From Thermohalobaculum sp039187815 (GTDB lineage Bacteria > Pseudomonadota > Alphaproteobacteria > Rhodobacterales > Rhodobacteraceae): a stretch of DNA of 64,000 nt. This document shows positions 8,831-17,971 of the stretch, in pieces. The translations under genes were made by a program, and so were the position numbers. The DNA is taken from assembly GCA_039187815.1 (NCBI GenBank), contig JBCCZI010000009.1, positions 1 through 64,000 on the forward strand. Reading direction: 5' to 3'. The notes beneath the pieces are model-generated. The model was given only the letters and a program-made list of their open reading frames with translations, ran no database searches and was not told where the DNA came from. How positions within the stretch are numbered: position 1 is the first letter of the stretch; each line of letters starts with the position of its first letter.

Positions 8831-10219
8831 ATGGCGCACGACACCCTGACCAACGCCCAGGCCCGCGACATCGAGGCGCTGTTGCACCCTTACACCAATG
8901 GCGTCAGCCACCGGAAAGTGGGCGCGCACCTGATCGAGAGCGGCGAGGGCGTCTTTGTCTACGACGATGGCGGCCGGCGCTTTATCGAGGGCATGGCCGG
9001 CCTCTGGTGCTGTGGCCTCGGCTTTGGCGATGCGGAACTGATCGACGCGGCGCGCGATCAGCTTGGAAAGCTGCCCTATTACCACCTGTTCGGCGGGCGA
9101 ACGCACGAGCCGGCGATCGAGTTGGCCGAGAAGATCAAGGACTTGTTTCCCGTGCCAATGAGCAAGGTGTTCTACTGCTCCTCGGGCTCCGAGGCGAACG
9201 ACACCCAGATCAAGCTGCTCTGGTACATGAACAACGCCATGGGCCGCCCGGAAAAGAAAAAGATCATCGCGCGGCGCCGGGGCTATCATGGTGTGACGCT
9301 GGTCTCGGCCTCGCTGACCGGCTTGCCGCTCAACCATGGCGGCTTTGATCTGCCGTTCGAATTCATCAAGCACACCGGCTGTCCGCACCATTGGCGCGAG
9401 GCCGAGGCCGGCGAGCACGAGCGGGCGTTCTCGACCCGTCTCGCCGCCGAGCTTGATGCGCTGATCGAGGCCGAGGGCCCCGAGACGGTCGCCGCCTTTA
9501 TCGCCGAGCCGGTCATGGGGGCCGGCGGCGTCATCGTCCCGCCCGAGGGTTATTTCGAGGCGATCCAGCCGGTGCTCGCCAAACACGATGTGCACCTGAT
9601 TGCCGACGAGGTGATCTGTGGCTTTGGCCGCACGGGCAACTGGTTTGGGACCGAGACCATGGGTATGCAGCCGGGCTCGGTCAGCATGGCCAAGCAGATG
9701 ACCGGCGGCTACTTCCCGCTCTCGGCGGTTGCCATGGATCGCCAGATGGCCGAGGTGATCGAGGCGGAATCCGGACGCCACCCAGCGCTCGGCCACGGCT
9801 ACACCTATGGCGGGCATCCAGGCGGTTGTGCGGTCGGCGTCGCGGCGCTGGATATCTACATCAAGCGCGACATTGTCGGCCATGTGCGCCGAATCGCCCC
9901 GCTCTTCCAAGAGCGGCTGCGCGCGCTGGTGGATCACCCGCTGGTTGGCGAGGCGCGGGGCGTGGGCCTGATGGGCGGGCTTGAGCTCTCCCCCGACCCG
10001 GCCTCGGCTGCCATGTTCGCGCAGCCCGGCAAGGTCGGCCCGCGGCTCGCCCAAGAGCTGCTGAAGCATGGCGTGATTCTGCGCGCCATCGGCGACACGC
10101 TGGCCTTCTGTCCGCCCATGATCATCTCCGAGGAGGAGGTCGAAGCGCTGTTCGAGCCATTGCCCGCTGCGCTCGACGCGACCATGGCCTGGGCAAAAGC
10201 GGAAGGCCATCTGGGGTAA
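8831..10219 (+). CDS. Class III (omega-type) aminotransferase
   Basis: 462 residues from ATG 8831, after a strong AGGAGG site. It is a PLP-dependent class III transaminase of the omega-amino acid or amine:pyruvate type. Seen are the PLP-phosphate segment CSSGSEANDTQIK, the tyrosine-containing RRRGYHGVTL, the Asp motif LIADEVICGFGRTG, and the Schiff-base lysine in SMAKQMTGGYFPLSA. These cytosolic enzymes move an amino group from a terminal amine (putrescine, beta-alanine, taurine and similar) to pyruvate. The donor cannot be fixed from sequence, and the neighbours give no pathway clue. Confidence 0.9.
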   Translation: MAHDTLTNAQARDIEALLHPYTNGVSHRKVGAHLIESGEGVFVYDDGGRRFIEGMAGLWCCGLGFGDAELIDAARDQLGKLPYYHLFGGRTHEPAIELAEKIKDLFPVPMSKVFYCSSGSEANDTQIKLLWYMNNAMGRPEKKKIIARRRGYHGVTLVSASLTGLPLNHGGFDLPFEFIKHTGCPHHWREAEAGEHERAFSTRLAAELDALIEAEGPETVAAFIAEPVMGAGGVIVPPEGYFEAIQPVLAKHDVHLIADEVICGFGRTGNWFGTETMGMQPGSVSMAKQMTGGYFPLSAVAMDRQMAEVIEAESGRHPALGHGYTYGGHPGGCAVGVAALDIYIKRDIVGHVRRIAPLFQERLRALVDHPLVGEARGVGLMGGLELSPDPASAAMFAQPGKVGPRLAQELLKHGVILRAIGDTLAFCPPMIISEEEVEALFEPLPAALDATMAWAKAEGHLG

Positions 10220-10375
10220 GGCGCTGGGCGGACCCGGACCGAGCCCTCGCCGCGGCGCGGTTTGGTGCCGCGAGACGCTGCGGTCAGCACGATGCGGTGA
10301 GGTTGGGAACGCCGCGCTTTTGGCGTGGCCCGCTTCTGTCCTAGGTTTGAAGGTGGTCAACCGAGGAGCCGCCCC

Positions 10376-10780
10376 ATGCGCCGCTGGCACGCTGTCCCCT
10401 TCGCCCTTTTGAGCGGCCTTATGGCCGCCCAGCCGGCCTCAGCCCAGCCAGCTGACATCGCCGGGTTCTCGGCGCAATTGGCGGGCGACTGGGTCGATCC
10501 GCGGGTGCATCGCTGCGGCATCGTTTGGGTCCGGATCGCTGTGCAGGCGGGTGCGATCCAGCACTTCACAGTCACCTATGGCAATGCCGTTCCGGGCATG
10601 ACGGGCGAGATCCTGGAGATCGGCGAGGACGGTGCAGCGCGCATCTACAACCCCACGCTCGGCTTCGAGCAGCGAGTGCGGTTCGTCACACCGGATGCCC
10701 ATGTGCTGGAGCGCGCCGATGGCGTGGGCGGGGTGACATTTGTGCGCTGCCCAGGGAACGACCATGCCCCCGGCAGCTGA
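10376..10780 (+). CDS. Hypothetical secreted protein
   Basis: 134 residues from ATG 10376, after a CGAGGAG site. A clear signal peptide (RRWHAVPFALLSGLMAAQPA, cleaved after an Ala-x-Ala near residue 22) marks it as periplasmic. The mature part contains two cysteines, one near HRCGIVW and one near VRCPG, which could form a disulfide, and looks like a small beta-rich domain. I know no matching family. The next gene starts 17 bases before this one ends, so the two are probably co-expressed. Confidence 0.65.
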   Translation: MRRWHAVPFALLSGLMAAQPASAQPADIAGFSAQLAGDWVDPRVHRCGIVWVRIAVQAGAIQHFTVTYGNAVPGMTGEILEIGEDGAARIYNPTLGFEQRVRFVTPDAHVLERADGVGGVTFVRCPGNDHAPGS

Positions 10781-11282
10781 TACGGCCGCTCTGCTCCAGG
10801 AGTGGACCTGGCGCCAGATCCCCTGGCGCATCGCTCGCGGATTGACGGTCGCCTCGGCCGCGGCGGTCGCACTCTTTGCCTTGCATGTGGGCGGTTGGGG
10901 GCTGACCGCCCGGCTCGCCTGGGATCTGTTCGGTTCGGCCTTTCTGATCGGCTTGCCGGTCGCGATGCTGGTCAGCTTTCTGGCCGGGGCACCGGCGCTT
11001 CGGGCGATGTTGGCGCGCGGCCGGCTCCGCCGCGGCGTGGCCGTGCGTCTCGGCGCTCTCGCCTATGGCGGCATTGCGTTCCTATGGATGGCGGCGCTGC
11101 GGCCGGGGCCGCCGGCCTTTCTTGACCCCACCCAAGTGCCCGAGCCAAGCGTCCTGGCCGAACTGGCGGTCCACGCCTATCGCCATGTCCTGACACCGTT
11201 GGTCTTTGCGCTCTATGGGGCGGCATCGGGCTGGCTCGGCTGGCACGCCGCTTTTGGCCGGCGCACTGCGATCGGGGACTGA
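10764..11282 (+). CDS. Hypothetical integral membrane protein
   Basis: 172 residues from ATG 10764, inside the end of the preceding gene; an alternative in-frame ATG lies at 10740. Four hydrophobic segments are visible: near residues 29-47 (VASAAAVALFALHVGGWG), 54-74, 95-112 and 140-160. A proline-rich loop follows the third. I recognise no family. The overlap with the secreted protein gene upstream suggests a two-gene unit of unknown role at the cell envelope. Confidence 0.65.
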   Translation: MPPAADTAALLQEWTWRQIPWRIARGLTVASAAAVALFALHVGGWGLTARLAWDLFGSAFLIGLPVAMLVSFLAGAPALRAMLARGRLRRGVAVRLGALAYGGIAFLWMAALRPGPPAFLDPTQVPEPSVLAELAVHAYRHVLTPLVFALYGAASGWLGWHAAFGRRTAIGD

Positions 11283-11325
11283 GCGATCGCTTGGCAAGGG
11301 TGTCCCGGGAGAGTAAGCCCGGCGC

Positions 11326-12264
11326 ATGACGCCGGTCCGAGGGATCCTCCTCAAGCTCGCCTCAATTGCCCTGTTCTCCGTGATGGCTGCCTGCGTCAAG
11401 GCGGCGCGCATCGAGGCGCCCGCCGGAGAGGCGGTGTTTTTCCGCTCGGCCATCGCGCTGGTGCCCGTGCTGGCCTATGCCGCTTGGATGGGACGGTTTG
11501 GCGACGCGCTGACCACGCGCAACCCCGTGGGCCATGCGTGGCGAGGCATGGTGGGCGCCTCGGCCATGGGGCTGTCCTTTGCAGCTCTGGGGTTGCTGCC
11601 GCTGCCCGAGGTGATCGCCATTGGCTTTGCCGCGCCCCTGTTCGCCACCGCGCTGGCGGTGCTGTTGCTGGGCGAGACCGTGCGGCTCTATCGCTGGAGC
11701 GCGGTGGTGGTCGGGCTCATCGGCGTGCTGGTCATGGTTTGGCCGCGGCTCACGATCTTGCGCGAGGGCGGGGGCGATGCCTTGGCCGATGGGGCTGCTT
11801 TGGGGGCCGCTTGCATGCTCGCGGCAGCGGCGCTGATGGCGCTAGCCCAGATCCAGGTGCGCTGGCTGACCCGGAGCGAGAGCACCTTTGCCATCGTCTT
11901 CTATTTCCATGTGAGCTGCACGTTGGCGAGCCTTGCGACCGCGCCGTTCGGCTGGGTCTGGCCGACGGGACCTGTGCTGGCGTTGCTGGTGGCCGCCGGT
12001 GTCTTGGGCGGCATCGCGCAGATCCTGGTAACCGAGGCATATCGCCATGCCGAAGCCTCGATCATCGCGCCCTTCGATTACTCCTCGATGCTCTATGGCT
12101 TGCTGATCGGGTGGTTCGTCTTTGACGAGGTACCTCAGCCGATGGTGCTGTGGGGCGCGCTGATCGTCATCGCTGCTGGCCTTATGATTCTCTGGCGCGA
12201 GCGCAAGTTGGGCCTCGCCGCCGAGAAAGCCCGCGCGCGCCCTGGCCTGCCGCCCCAGGGCTGA
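11326..12264 (+). CDS. EamA-type (DMT superfamily) transporter
   Basis: 312 residues with ten hydrophobic segments arranged as two EamA repeats of about 140 residues. Characteristic stretches are the N-terminal LKLASIALFSVMAACVKA and, at the end of each repeat, GEXVRLYRW-like and FDEVPQPMVLWGALIVIAAG. Members are inner-membrane carriers for metabolites or amino acids, usually exporters. Substrate is unknown. The gene begins 43 bases after the preceding membrane protein gene and may belong to the same transcript. Confidence 0.9.
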   Translation: MTPVRGILLKLASIALFSVMAACVKAARIEAPAGEAVFFRSAIALVPVLAYAAWMGRFGDALTTRNPVGHAWRGMVGASAMGLSFAALGLLPLPEVIAIGFAAPLFATALAVLLLGETVRLYRWSAVVVGLIGVLVMVWPRLTILREGGGDALADGAALGAACMLAAAALMALAQIQVRWLTRSESTFAIVFYFHVSCTLASLATAPFGWVWPTGPVLALLVAAGVLGGIAQILVTEAYRHAEASIIAPFDYSSMLYGLLIGWFVFDEVPQPMVLWGALIVIAAGLMILWRERKLGLAAEKARARPGLPPQG

Positions 12265-12310
12265 GTGCTGCGGCGCTTGACCTGCCGCCAGAGCCGGGTA
12301 GGTGAGGGGC

Positions 12311-12658
12311 ATGCATATCTACAAACTCCTCCGGCCCGTCGAGTATGAAGAGCTCCAACGCCTCGGCCAAACGGCGGGCGCGCCGGTTGATGTCGCTGAT
12401 GGCTTTGTGCATTTCTCGACGGCCGATCAGCTGGCAGGCACGCTGGCCAAACATTTCGCGGGTCACGCCAGCCTCTGGCTCCTGACGATCGATGGCGCGG
12501 CGCCGGATGTGTCGGCATCCCTCGAATGGGAGCCGTCGCGGGGCGGGGCCTTGTTTCCGCATCTCTATGCGCCTCTGCGGCTGGCCGATGTGATCGAGGC
12601 CCGGCTGATCGAGGCTGCGCCTGACGGGGCTCATACCCTGCCGGACGGGCTGCGGTGA
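12311..12658 (+). CDS. DUF952 family protein
   Basis: 115 residues from ATG 12311; GTG 12302 is an in-frame alternative. The sequence follows the DUF952 pattern closely: MHIYKLLRPVEYEEL at the start and DGFVHFSTADQLAGTLAKHF in the first half. DUF952 proteins are small, soluble and of unknown function; their fold has been compared with ADP-ribosyltransferases. The stop overlaps the GTG start of pyrD by three bases, so the pair is probably translationally coupled, a common arrangement in alphaproteobacteria. Confidence 0.88.
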   Translation: MHIYKLLRPVEYEELQRLGQTAGAPVDVADGFVHFSTADQLAGTLAKHFAGHASLWLLTIDGAAPDVSASLEWEPSRGGALFPHLYAPLRLADVIEARLIEAAPDGAHTLPDGLR

Positions 12659-13713
12659 GTGCGCTTGAGCGGGCGGGCTTGGCCGTGCTCGGGCAGCTCG
12701 ATCCCGAGCGTGCCCATGGGCTCGCCCTGACGGCATTGCGCTTGGGGCTTGGGCCAAAGGGCGGCCCCATCGTCGGCCCGCGCCTTGGCACAAGGCTCGC
12801 CGGTCTGGCGCTGCCGAACCCCATTGGGATCGCTGCGGGTTTTGACAAGAACGCAGAGTCGCTCCGCCCGCTCCTGCGCGCCGGCCCCGGCTTTGTCGAG
12901 ATCGGCGCCGTCACGCCGCGGCCACAGACCGGCAATCCGCGTCCGCGCTTGTTCCGCCTGGTCGAGGACCGCGCCGCCATCAACCGCTTTGGCTTCAACA
13001 ATGATGGGATGGAGGCGATCCGCCCGCGTCTGTTGGCCGCGCGCGGGCAGGGTGTGGTCGGCGTCAATCTGGGGGCTAACAAGGATAGCCCAGACCGGGC
13101 GGGCGATTACGCGCTGGTGCTGCGCCATCTCTACGATGCGGCGGACTTTTTCACGGTGAACGTGTCCTCGCCCAACACCGAGCGGTTGCGGGACTTGCAA
13201 GGGCGTGCGGCGCTCGAGGCGCTGCTGGCCCGGGTGCTCGACCAGCGCGTGGCGAGTGCAGGCGCCGAGCGGCCAAAGCCCTTGTTTCTCAAGATCGCCC
13301 CGGATTTGACCGAGGGCGAGATCGCGGACATCGCCGCCATTGCCCTCGAGATGCGGCTCGATGCCGTGATCGCCACCAACACCACGGTCCGGCGGAGCGC
13401 GCTGCAGAGCCCACATGCGGACCAGTCCGGCGGGCTCTCGGGCGCCCCGTTGTTCCAGCGCTCGACCCAAGTGCTGCGCGCACTCTATCGGCTCTCCCAC
13501 GGCCAAGTGCCGCTGATCGGTGTCGGAGGCGTTCGCACGGCCGCCGACGCTTATGCCAAGATCCGAGCCGGTGCGCAGGCGGTGCAACTCTACACAGCGC
13601 TGGCCTATGGCGGCCTGTCGCTGGTCTCGACGATCGCACGAGAGTTGGCAGATTTGCTGGAGGCCGACGGATTGAATGGCCCCGCAGACGCCGTTGGCCT
13701 CGATGCGAAGTAA
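12655..13713 (+). CDS. pyrD: Quinone-dependent dihydroorotate dehydrogenase
   Basis: 352 residues, class 2 length. This membrane-associated FMN enzyme oxidises dihydroorotate to orotate in pyrimidine synthesis and passes electrons to quinone. Seen are the N-terminal amphipathic helices, NPIGIAAGFDKNAE, TPRPQTGNPRPRLFRL, GVNLGANKDS, and VSSPNTERLR, whose serine is the class 2 catalytic base. IGVGGV near the end binds FMN phosphate. The start is GTG 12655, which overlaps the DUF952 stop. Confidence 0.96.
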   Translation: MSALERAGLAVLGQLDPERAHGLALTALRLGLGPKGGPIVGPRLGTRLAGLALPNPIGIAAGFDKNAESLRPLLRAGPGFVEIGAVTPRPQTGNPRPRLFRLVEDRAAINRFGFNNDGMEAIRPRLLAARGQGVVGVNLGANKDSPDRAGDYALVLRHLYDAADFFTVNVSSPNTERLRDLQGRAALEALLARVLDQRVASAGAERPKPLFLKIAPDLTEGEIADIAAIALEMRLDAVIATNTTVRRSALQSPHADQSGGLSGAPLFQRSTQVLRALYRLSHGQVPLIGVGGVRTAADAYAKIRAGAQAVQLYTALAYGGLSLVSTIARELADLLEADGLNGPADAVGLDAK

Positions 13714-13814
13714 CGGCGTGCATGAACAACGTTGCGGTCATCAGAAGCCGGCGCTGCGCCGATCCCCTCACGCTCACATGGGCGTTTGATGGCGTTCGAC
13801 GAGAGCAGGCGGAT

Positions 13815-14237
13815 CTAGCGCGAGTACTCCAGGCCGACCGCTTCACCAAACACGGAGCCGTCATCGTAGAAAACCGTCAAATCGCAGATCAGTTTGCCCT
13901 GATCGAAAGCGCAGCTGTAGTCACGCCGTGCGAGTCGGAAGACTTGATCCTCCTGGCGGCACGCCTCTTCCTGGAATGGAACGGTAAAGGCGATATCTCC
14001 ATCGCCGGACGGCTGGATCTGAATTGCGCCGTTGCACGAGCCTTTTACCAGGCCTTGTTGATCGTCCTCAACAGCATAGTCGAGATTGAACGTGCCTTCG
14101 GTTGCATCACTGATGCAGACCGTTGAAAATACGCTGCCGTCACTGTAGTGCCAGCACCCATTCAAAGACTGAGCCTCTGCTGGGCCCAAGAGTACGACCC
14201 ACCCCGCCATGATGGCCAGCAACACATTGCATCTCAT
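13815..14237 (-). CDS. Hypothetical secreted Cys-rich protein
   Basis: 140 residues from ATG 14237. A signal peptide (RCNVLLAIMAGWVVLLGPAE) is cleaved near Ala-Gln. The mature part has six cysteines, in GCWHYSDG, TVCISD, GSCNGA, EEACRQ, YSCAFD and LICDL, a pattern suited to three disulfides in a periplasmic beta-rich domain. I know no matching family. It is separated by 60 bases from the MATE transporter gene upstream on the same strand. GC content looks slightly lower than that of its neighbours. Confidence 0.6.
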   Translation of the reverse strand: MRCNVLLAIMAGWVVLLGPAEAQSLNGCWHYSDGSVFSTVCISDATEGTFNLDYAVEDDQQGLVKGSCNGAIQIQPSGDGDIAFTVPFQEEACRQEDQVFRLARRDYSCAFDQGKLICDLTVFYDDGSVFGEAVGLEYSR

Positions 14238-14297
14238 GGTGATCCCCGCCAAACATCCCTCACGCAGCGCGATAGTAGATCACTCCGCTAGCCAATT

Positions 14298-15650
14298 CTA
14301 GTCATGTGATAAACGCCCGTTCGCTCGGCGCTCGAGACCGGGATAGCGCAGCGCCAGGGTCAGGGTGCGCAATGCCATGAAGACCCACAGAGAGGCCCAA
14401 AGTCCGTGGTTTCCAAGGCTCTGCGTCAGCGCCCAGCTGAGCGGCAGGAAGAGAGCGGTCGAGACCAGCATCGCATTGCGCATGGCGGGGCCGTCTGCCG
14501 CCCCGAGAAAAACCCCGTCCAGCTGATAGGCCAGAACCGCCACCAAGGGCAGGGCAGTCGCCCAAAGCGCGTGGGCGATCGCGATCTCCTGCACCTCGGG
14601 GACGTTGGTGAAAAGCGCGATCACCGGACCCGCCAAAGCGCTGGCCACCAAGGAAAAGACCGTCGCCAGCCCGAGCGCCGCGACCGTGCTCACCACCACA
14701 GAGCGTCGCATCTGAGCCGAATCACGGGCGCCCAAGGCTTGGCCAACCAGCGTCTCTGCGGCGATCGCAAAACCGTCAAGCGCATGGGCCGAGATGTGGA
14801 GGAACTGCAGCAGCACGCCGTTCGCGGCGAGCACCGCATCGCCCTCGAGCGAGCCGAGCCGCGCGATCCAGGTAAAGCTGCCGGTCAGGCACAGCGTGCG
14901 GATGAAGATATCCGTATTGAGGGCGAGCAGCGGCCCGATCTCGCGCCGCTGCAGGATGCGCGGCCAGTCCAGACGGTATCCAGTCGGCACAACCACGCGC
15001 GCGCGCTGCCGGATGCGCCAAAGCCCGAGCCCGGTGCCCGCGGTGGCCGCAACCGCCGTACCGAGCGCCACGCCCTCGACCCCCCAGCCAAGCCCCAACA
15101 CAAACAGCAAGTTGAGCGCGATATTCAGCACCGAGATGACCAGTTGCAGCTCGAACAGCCGCCGTGTCTGCTGTTGACCAACGAACCAGCCCATGATGGC
15201 CAGGTTTGCAAGTTCGGCCGGCGCGCTCCACAGGCGGATCAGGACATAACCGTGCGCCTCGGCTTCTGCGGCCGGGGAGCCTTCGAAGAGCGCCAGCGAG
15301 AGCGGCGCGATCCAGCCCGACACCAGCACCAGTAGGGCCGCGGCCGCCATCGCGATCAGCAGGGCCCGCGCCAGCGTGTTCATCACGCGCTCGGCGTTCT
15401 GGGCGCCAACGGCCTGGGCGGTCAGCCCCGAGACCCCCATCCACAGGAAATTAAACGACGAGAACAGCAGGGTGACGACCGTGGCGCCCAAGGTCACCGC
15501 CGCAAGGGCATGCGCCTGGCCGAGATTGCCGATGATCGCCGTGTCGACGGCGCCTTGCAGCGGCACCGTGGCGTTCGAGAGCACCACCGGCAGCGCGATG
15601 CCGGCCACACGGCGATAGGTGACAGGTCTGGCGGGCGCGGTCTCGGTCAT
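14298..15650 (-). CDS. MATE-family multidrug/metabolite exporter (DinF-like)
   Basis: 450 residues from ATG 15650, with twelve hydrophobic segments in two MatE halves. Family stretches are RVAGIALPVVLSNATVPLQG at the N-terminus and DTAIIGNLG just after it. The pattern fits the DinF-like branch of Na+- or H+-coupled exporters. The ATG overlaps the stop of the GDSL hydrolase gene by four bases. It is the last of four tightly packed minus-strand genes (two PaaI thioesterases, hydrolase, exporter). Substrate is unknown. Confidence 0.9.
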   Translation of the reverse strand: MTETAPARPVTYRRVAGIALPVVLSNATVPLQGAVDTAIIGNLGQAHALAAVTLGATVVTLLFSSFNFLWMGVSGLTAQAVGAQNAERVMNTLARALLIAMAAAALLVLVSGWIAPLSLALFEGSPAAEAEAHGYVLIRLWSAPAELANLAIMGWFVGQQQTRRLFELQLVISVLNIALNLLFVLGLGWGVEGVALGTAVAATAGTGLGLWRIRQRARVVVPTGYRLDWPRILQRREIGPLLALNTDIFIRTLCLTGSFTWIARLGSLEGDAVLAANGVLLQFLHISAHALDGFAIAAETLVGQALGARDSAQMRRSVVVSTVAALGLATVFSLVASALAGPVIALFTNVPEVQEIAIAHALWATALPLVAVLAYQLDGVFLGAADGPAMRNAMLVSTALFLPLSWALTQSLGNHGLWASLWVFMALRTLTLALRYPGLERRANGRLSHD

Positions 15651-16354
15651 TGGGGGGGGCGTGTGTCGCGGATCACTGCGGCCAGCATCTCGGCCCAGGC
15701 GGTATAGACCGCGGGCCCGGGGTGAAACCCGTCCTCGGCCATGGCTTCGACGCCCAGAGGGATGGTCAGTGGCACATGGCGCGCATCGGCGGTGCGCGCG
15801 GCCCAGGCCGAGAGGGCTGTGTCGTGCGCCGTCGCCTGCTGTCCCAGATACCACCGCAGCGGCTGAGGCAGGGCAGGGAAGGCTCCCATGGGTGGCAGGC
15901 CCGAGGCGATGATCCGACTCGCCCCGCGGGACCGGAGCACCTCTGCCACAGCGCCATAGGCCTCAAGCCAGGGCGCTATCCCGGTCTCGGTGGTCACGTC
16001 GTTGACGCCGACGGACAGGATGGCGAGGTCGATTGGGCCAGCCGGGTGGGCTCGGAGGGCATCGAGCGCATCGCGGGTGGTCCAGCCGGTTTTGGCCAAG
16101 ACCTCCCACGCGACGCGGTGGTCCTGTGCAAGGCGCGCCGTCAGCTGCCCGGATAGCGCCAGCGCTTGATCCGGTGCGCCGACGCCCGCGGCCGAGCTGT
16201 CCCCCAGGATCAGCAGTCGCAGGACCGGGCCTGTGCCGATCTCGCCGCTGCGGGGCCCCGCCGCCTCGGGCAGGCGCAGAATGTCGCGGCGCACCCGCTG
16301 TCCCTGGGTCAGCAGGATCGGCCCGAGGCCCATCCGGATCGCCGCCAACCGCAT
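15647..16354 (-). CDS. SGNH/GDSL hydrolase
   Basis: 235 residues from ATG 16354. The four SGNH blocks are visible: LILGDSSAAGVG with the nucleophile serine, a glycine in the KTGWTTRDAL region, SVGVNDVT with the block III asparagine, and DGFHPGPAVY with the catalytic Asp-x-x-His. This indicates an esterase or lipase of the SGNH type. There is no clear signal peptide at the chosen start, so it is probably cytosolic. It lies between a PaaI thioesterase and a MATE exporter in one operon. Confidence 0.85.
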   Translation of the reverse strand: MRLAAIRMGLGPILLTQGQRVRRDILRLPEAAGPRSGEIGTGPVLRLLILGDSSAAGVGAPDQALALSGQLTARLAQDHRVAWEVLAKTGWTTRDALDALRAHPAGPIDLAILSVGVNDVTTETGIAPWLEAYGAVAEVLRSRGASRIIASGLPPMGAFPALPQPLRWYLGQQATAHDTALSAWAARTADARHVPLTIPLGVEAMAEDGFHPGPAVYTAWAEMLAAVIRDTRPPQ

Positions 16355-16361
16355 GGGCGTC

Positions 16362-16859
16362 CTAGTCCGGATCCGGCATGAGGAAGTTGCCGCGCAGCAT
16401 GGCGATGGGGCGCGCGCGCTCTTCTTGCCAGGCCTCGACATGCAGGTGCACCACCCGCCGTCCGGCCTTTTGCACGCGGGTGCGCGCAAAGCTGTCGCGC
16501 GGCCGGCCCGGACGCAGATAGTCGATGGTGATGTCGATGGTCTTGGGCATCGGCGGGAAGCGCCCCTCGGCAATGGCGTCGGCCGCCGGGCCGCTGGCCT
16601 CCATGGCGGCCAACGCCTCGTCCCAGGCCAGTTGCATCAGCGCCGTCATCTCGAGGAAGGCCCCGATCGCCCCGCCATGCAGGGCCGGCAACAGCGGATT
16701 GCCGACCAGATCGTCCTGGAACGGCATGCGGGTGGTGAGTTCGTCCCCGAGACGATCCGCCGAAACGCCCAGAAAACAGTTATAGGGCACCGCTTTGATC
16801 AGCCGTTCGAGGGCGCGGTCCCTGGCTGCCTCCCGCTCGTGCGGGCTCGGCGCGCTCAC
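16362..16859 (-). CDS. PaaI-family hotdog thioesterase (distal copy)
   Basis: 165 residues from GTG 16859, which overlaps the preceding stop as GTGA. The hotdog fold is indicated by LHGGAIGAFLEMTALMQL, where the HGG turn and the acidic residue of the helix build the active site, and by the TIDITIDYLRPG strand. PaaI-type enzymes hydrolyse acyl- or aryl-CoA thioesters in the cytosol. It pairs with a second thioesterase just upstream; the two could be subunits of one heteromer or enzymes of different range. Confidence 0.85.
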   Translation of the reverse strand: MSAPSPHEREAARDRALERLIKAVPYNCFLGVSADRLGDELTTRMPFQDDLVGNPLLPALHGGAIGAFLEMTALMQLAWDEALAAMEASGPAADAIAEGRFPPMPKTIDITIDYLRPGRPRDSFARTRVQKAGRRVVHLHVEAWQEERARPIAMLRGNFLMPDPD

Positions 16860-17368
16860 GACGTTTCCTTGGCAGCTGTTGCTCCGCCAGCTGGGCGGGT
16901 TATCACAAATGCGCCTGCGGCCGAGGCGATCGGATCCTCTGTATCCTCGTGATAGGCCACCGCCCGGGCAAAGGCGATTGCACGGGTCAGGCGATGGCAC
17001 TCGGCCCGAGCCCAAACCCGCAGCCCCATGGTGGCAGGGCGCATATAGTCGATCCGCAAGTCCAGCGTTGCCGTTGCGATCAGCTTGGTCTTGCTCGCCA
17101 TCACGGCGATGCCGCAGGCGGTGTCGAGCAGGGAGGTGATCACCCCACCATGGAGTACGCCGGTTTCGGGATCGCCGACGAGCCGCGCATCATAGGGCAC
17201 CGACAAAAGTCCGACCCCCTCATGGGCTAGGTGCACCCGCATGCCAATGGCGCGGCTGTGGGGCAGGCCTATGAGCACGCTGCCCTCGGGATCGACCTCG
17301 GCGCCGCCGCGCATGATCTCGGCCAGGCGGCTGTCCTCGGGGGGCGTGTCGTGGTCCGGAGTGCTCAT
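16856..17368 (-). CDS. PaaI-family hotdog thioesterase (proximal copy)
   Basis: About 170 residues. Two starts are possible: ATG 17368 (used here) and ATG 17401; neither has a strong ribosome site. The active-site turn is TGVLHGGVITSLLDTACGIA, followed by the strand TLDLRIDYMRPA. It is the first gene of the four-gene minus-strand operon. It has the same fold as the next gene but is too divergent to be a recent duplicate. Confidence 0.85.
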   Translation of the reverse strand: MSTPDHDTPPEDSRLAEIMRGGAEVDPEGSVLIGLPHSRAIGMRVHLAHEGVGLLSVPYDARLVGDPETGVLHGGVITSLLDTACGIAVMASKTKLIATATLDLRIDYMRPATMGLRVWARAECHRLTRAIAFARAVAYHEDTEDPIASAAGAFVITRPAGGATAAKETS

Positions 17369-17432
17369 GCGGGCCTTTCGCAAAACGGCGAGAGCGGACA
17401 TGGCGGTTGCGCCGCCATGCCCAAGCGATCGG

Positions 17433-17867
17433 TCAGGACGATTGCTTGGCCAGCAGATCGCGGATCTCGGCCAGCAGCACCTCCTCTTTCGGCGGCGCGG
17501 GCGGCGGCGCGGCTTCGGCTTCGGCCTCCGCGGCCCGCTTGAGGGTGTTGACGCCCTTGATGATCAAAAACAGCACCCAGGACACGATCAGAAAGCTGAT
17601 CACCGCGTTGATGAACAACCCATAATTCAGCGTCGCCGCGCCGGCATCCTGGGCCGCCGAGAGCGATGCGTAATCCTGGCCGCTCAGATTGACGAACAGG
17701 TTCGAGAAATCGATTCCACCGGTTAAGACGCCGATCAGCGGGTTGATGATGTCCGCCACCAGACTGTTCACAATCGAGGTGAACGCGGCCCCGATCACGA
17801 TGCCAACCCCCATATCGACAACGTTACCCTTGACCGCGAACTCTTTGAACTCTTGCAAGATAGACAT
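17433..17867 (-). CDS. mscL: Large-conductance mechanosensitive channel
   Basis: 144 residues from ATG 17867, after GGAGG; the frame upstream of this ATG is noise opposite the next gene. MscL forms a pentameric inner-membrane valve that opens on hypo-osmotic shock. Marks are the amphipathic N-terminal helix EFKEFAVKGNVVDMGVGI, the first membrane helix with its Gly-rich pore lining, INPLIGVLTGGIDFS after it, the second helix (FINAVISFLIVSWVLFLIIK), and a charged Ala/Pro-rich linker before the C-terminal helix. Confidence 0.97.
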   Translation of the reverse strand: MSILQEFKEFAVKGNVVDMGVGIVIGAAFTSIVNSLVADIINPLIGVLTGGIDFSNLFVNLSGQDYASLSAAQDAGAATLNYGLFINAVISFLIVSWVLFLIIKGVNTLKRAAEAEAEAAPPPAPPKEEVLLAEIRDLLAKQSS

Positions 17868-17971
17868 GATGCCTCCGTGGATTCCCCCTTCGCGCCCGCT
17901 GACTATCACGCGGCCTGGAATGGCGAGAGCGCTTTTTCTCGGACGCGTGTCGGAAAAACATGAAGTTGACG

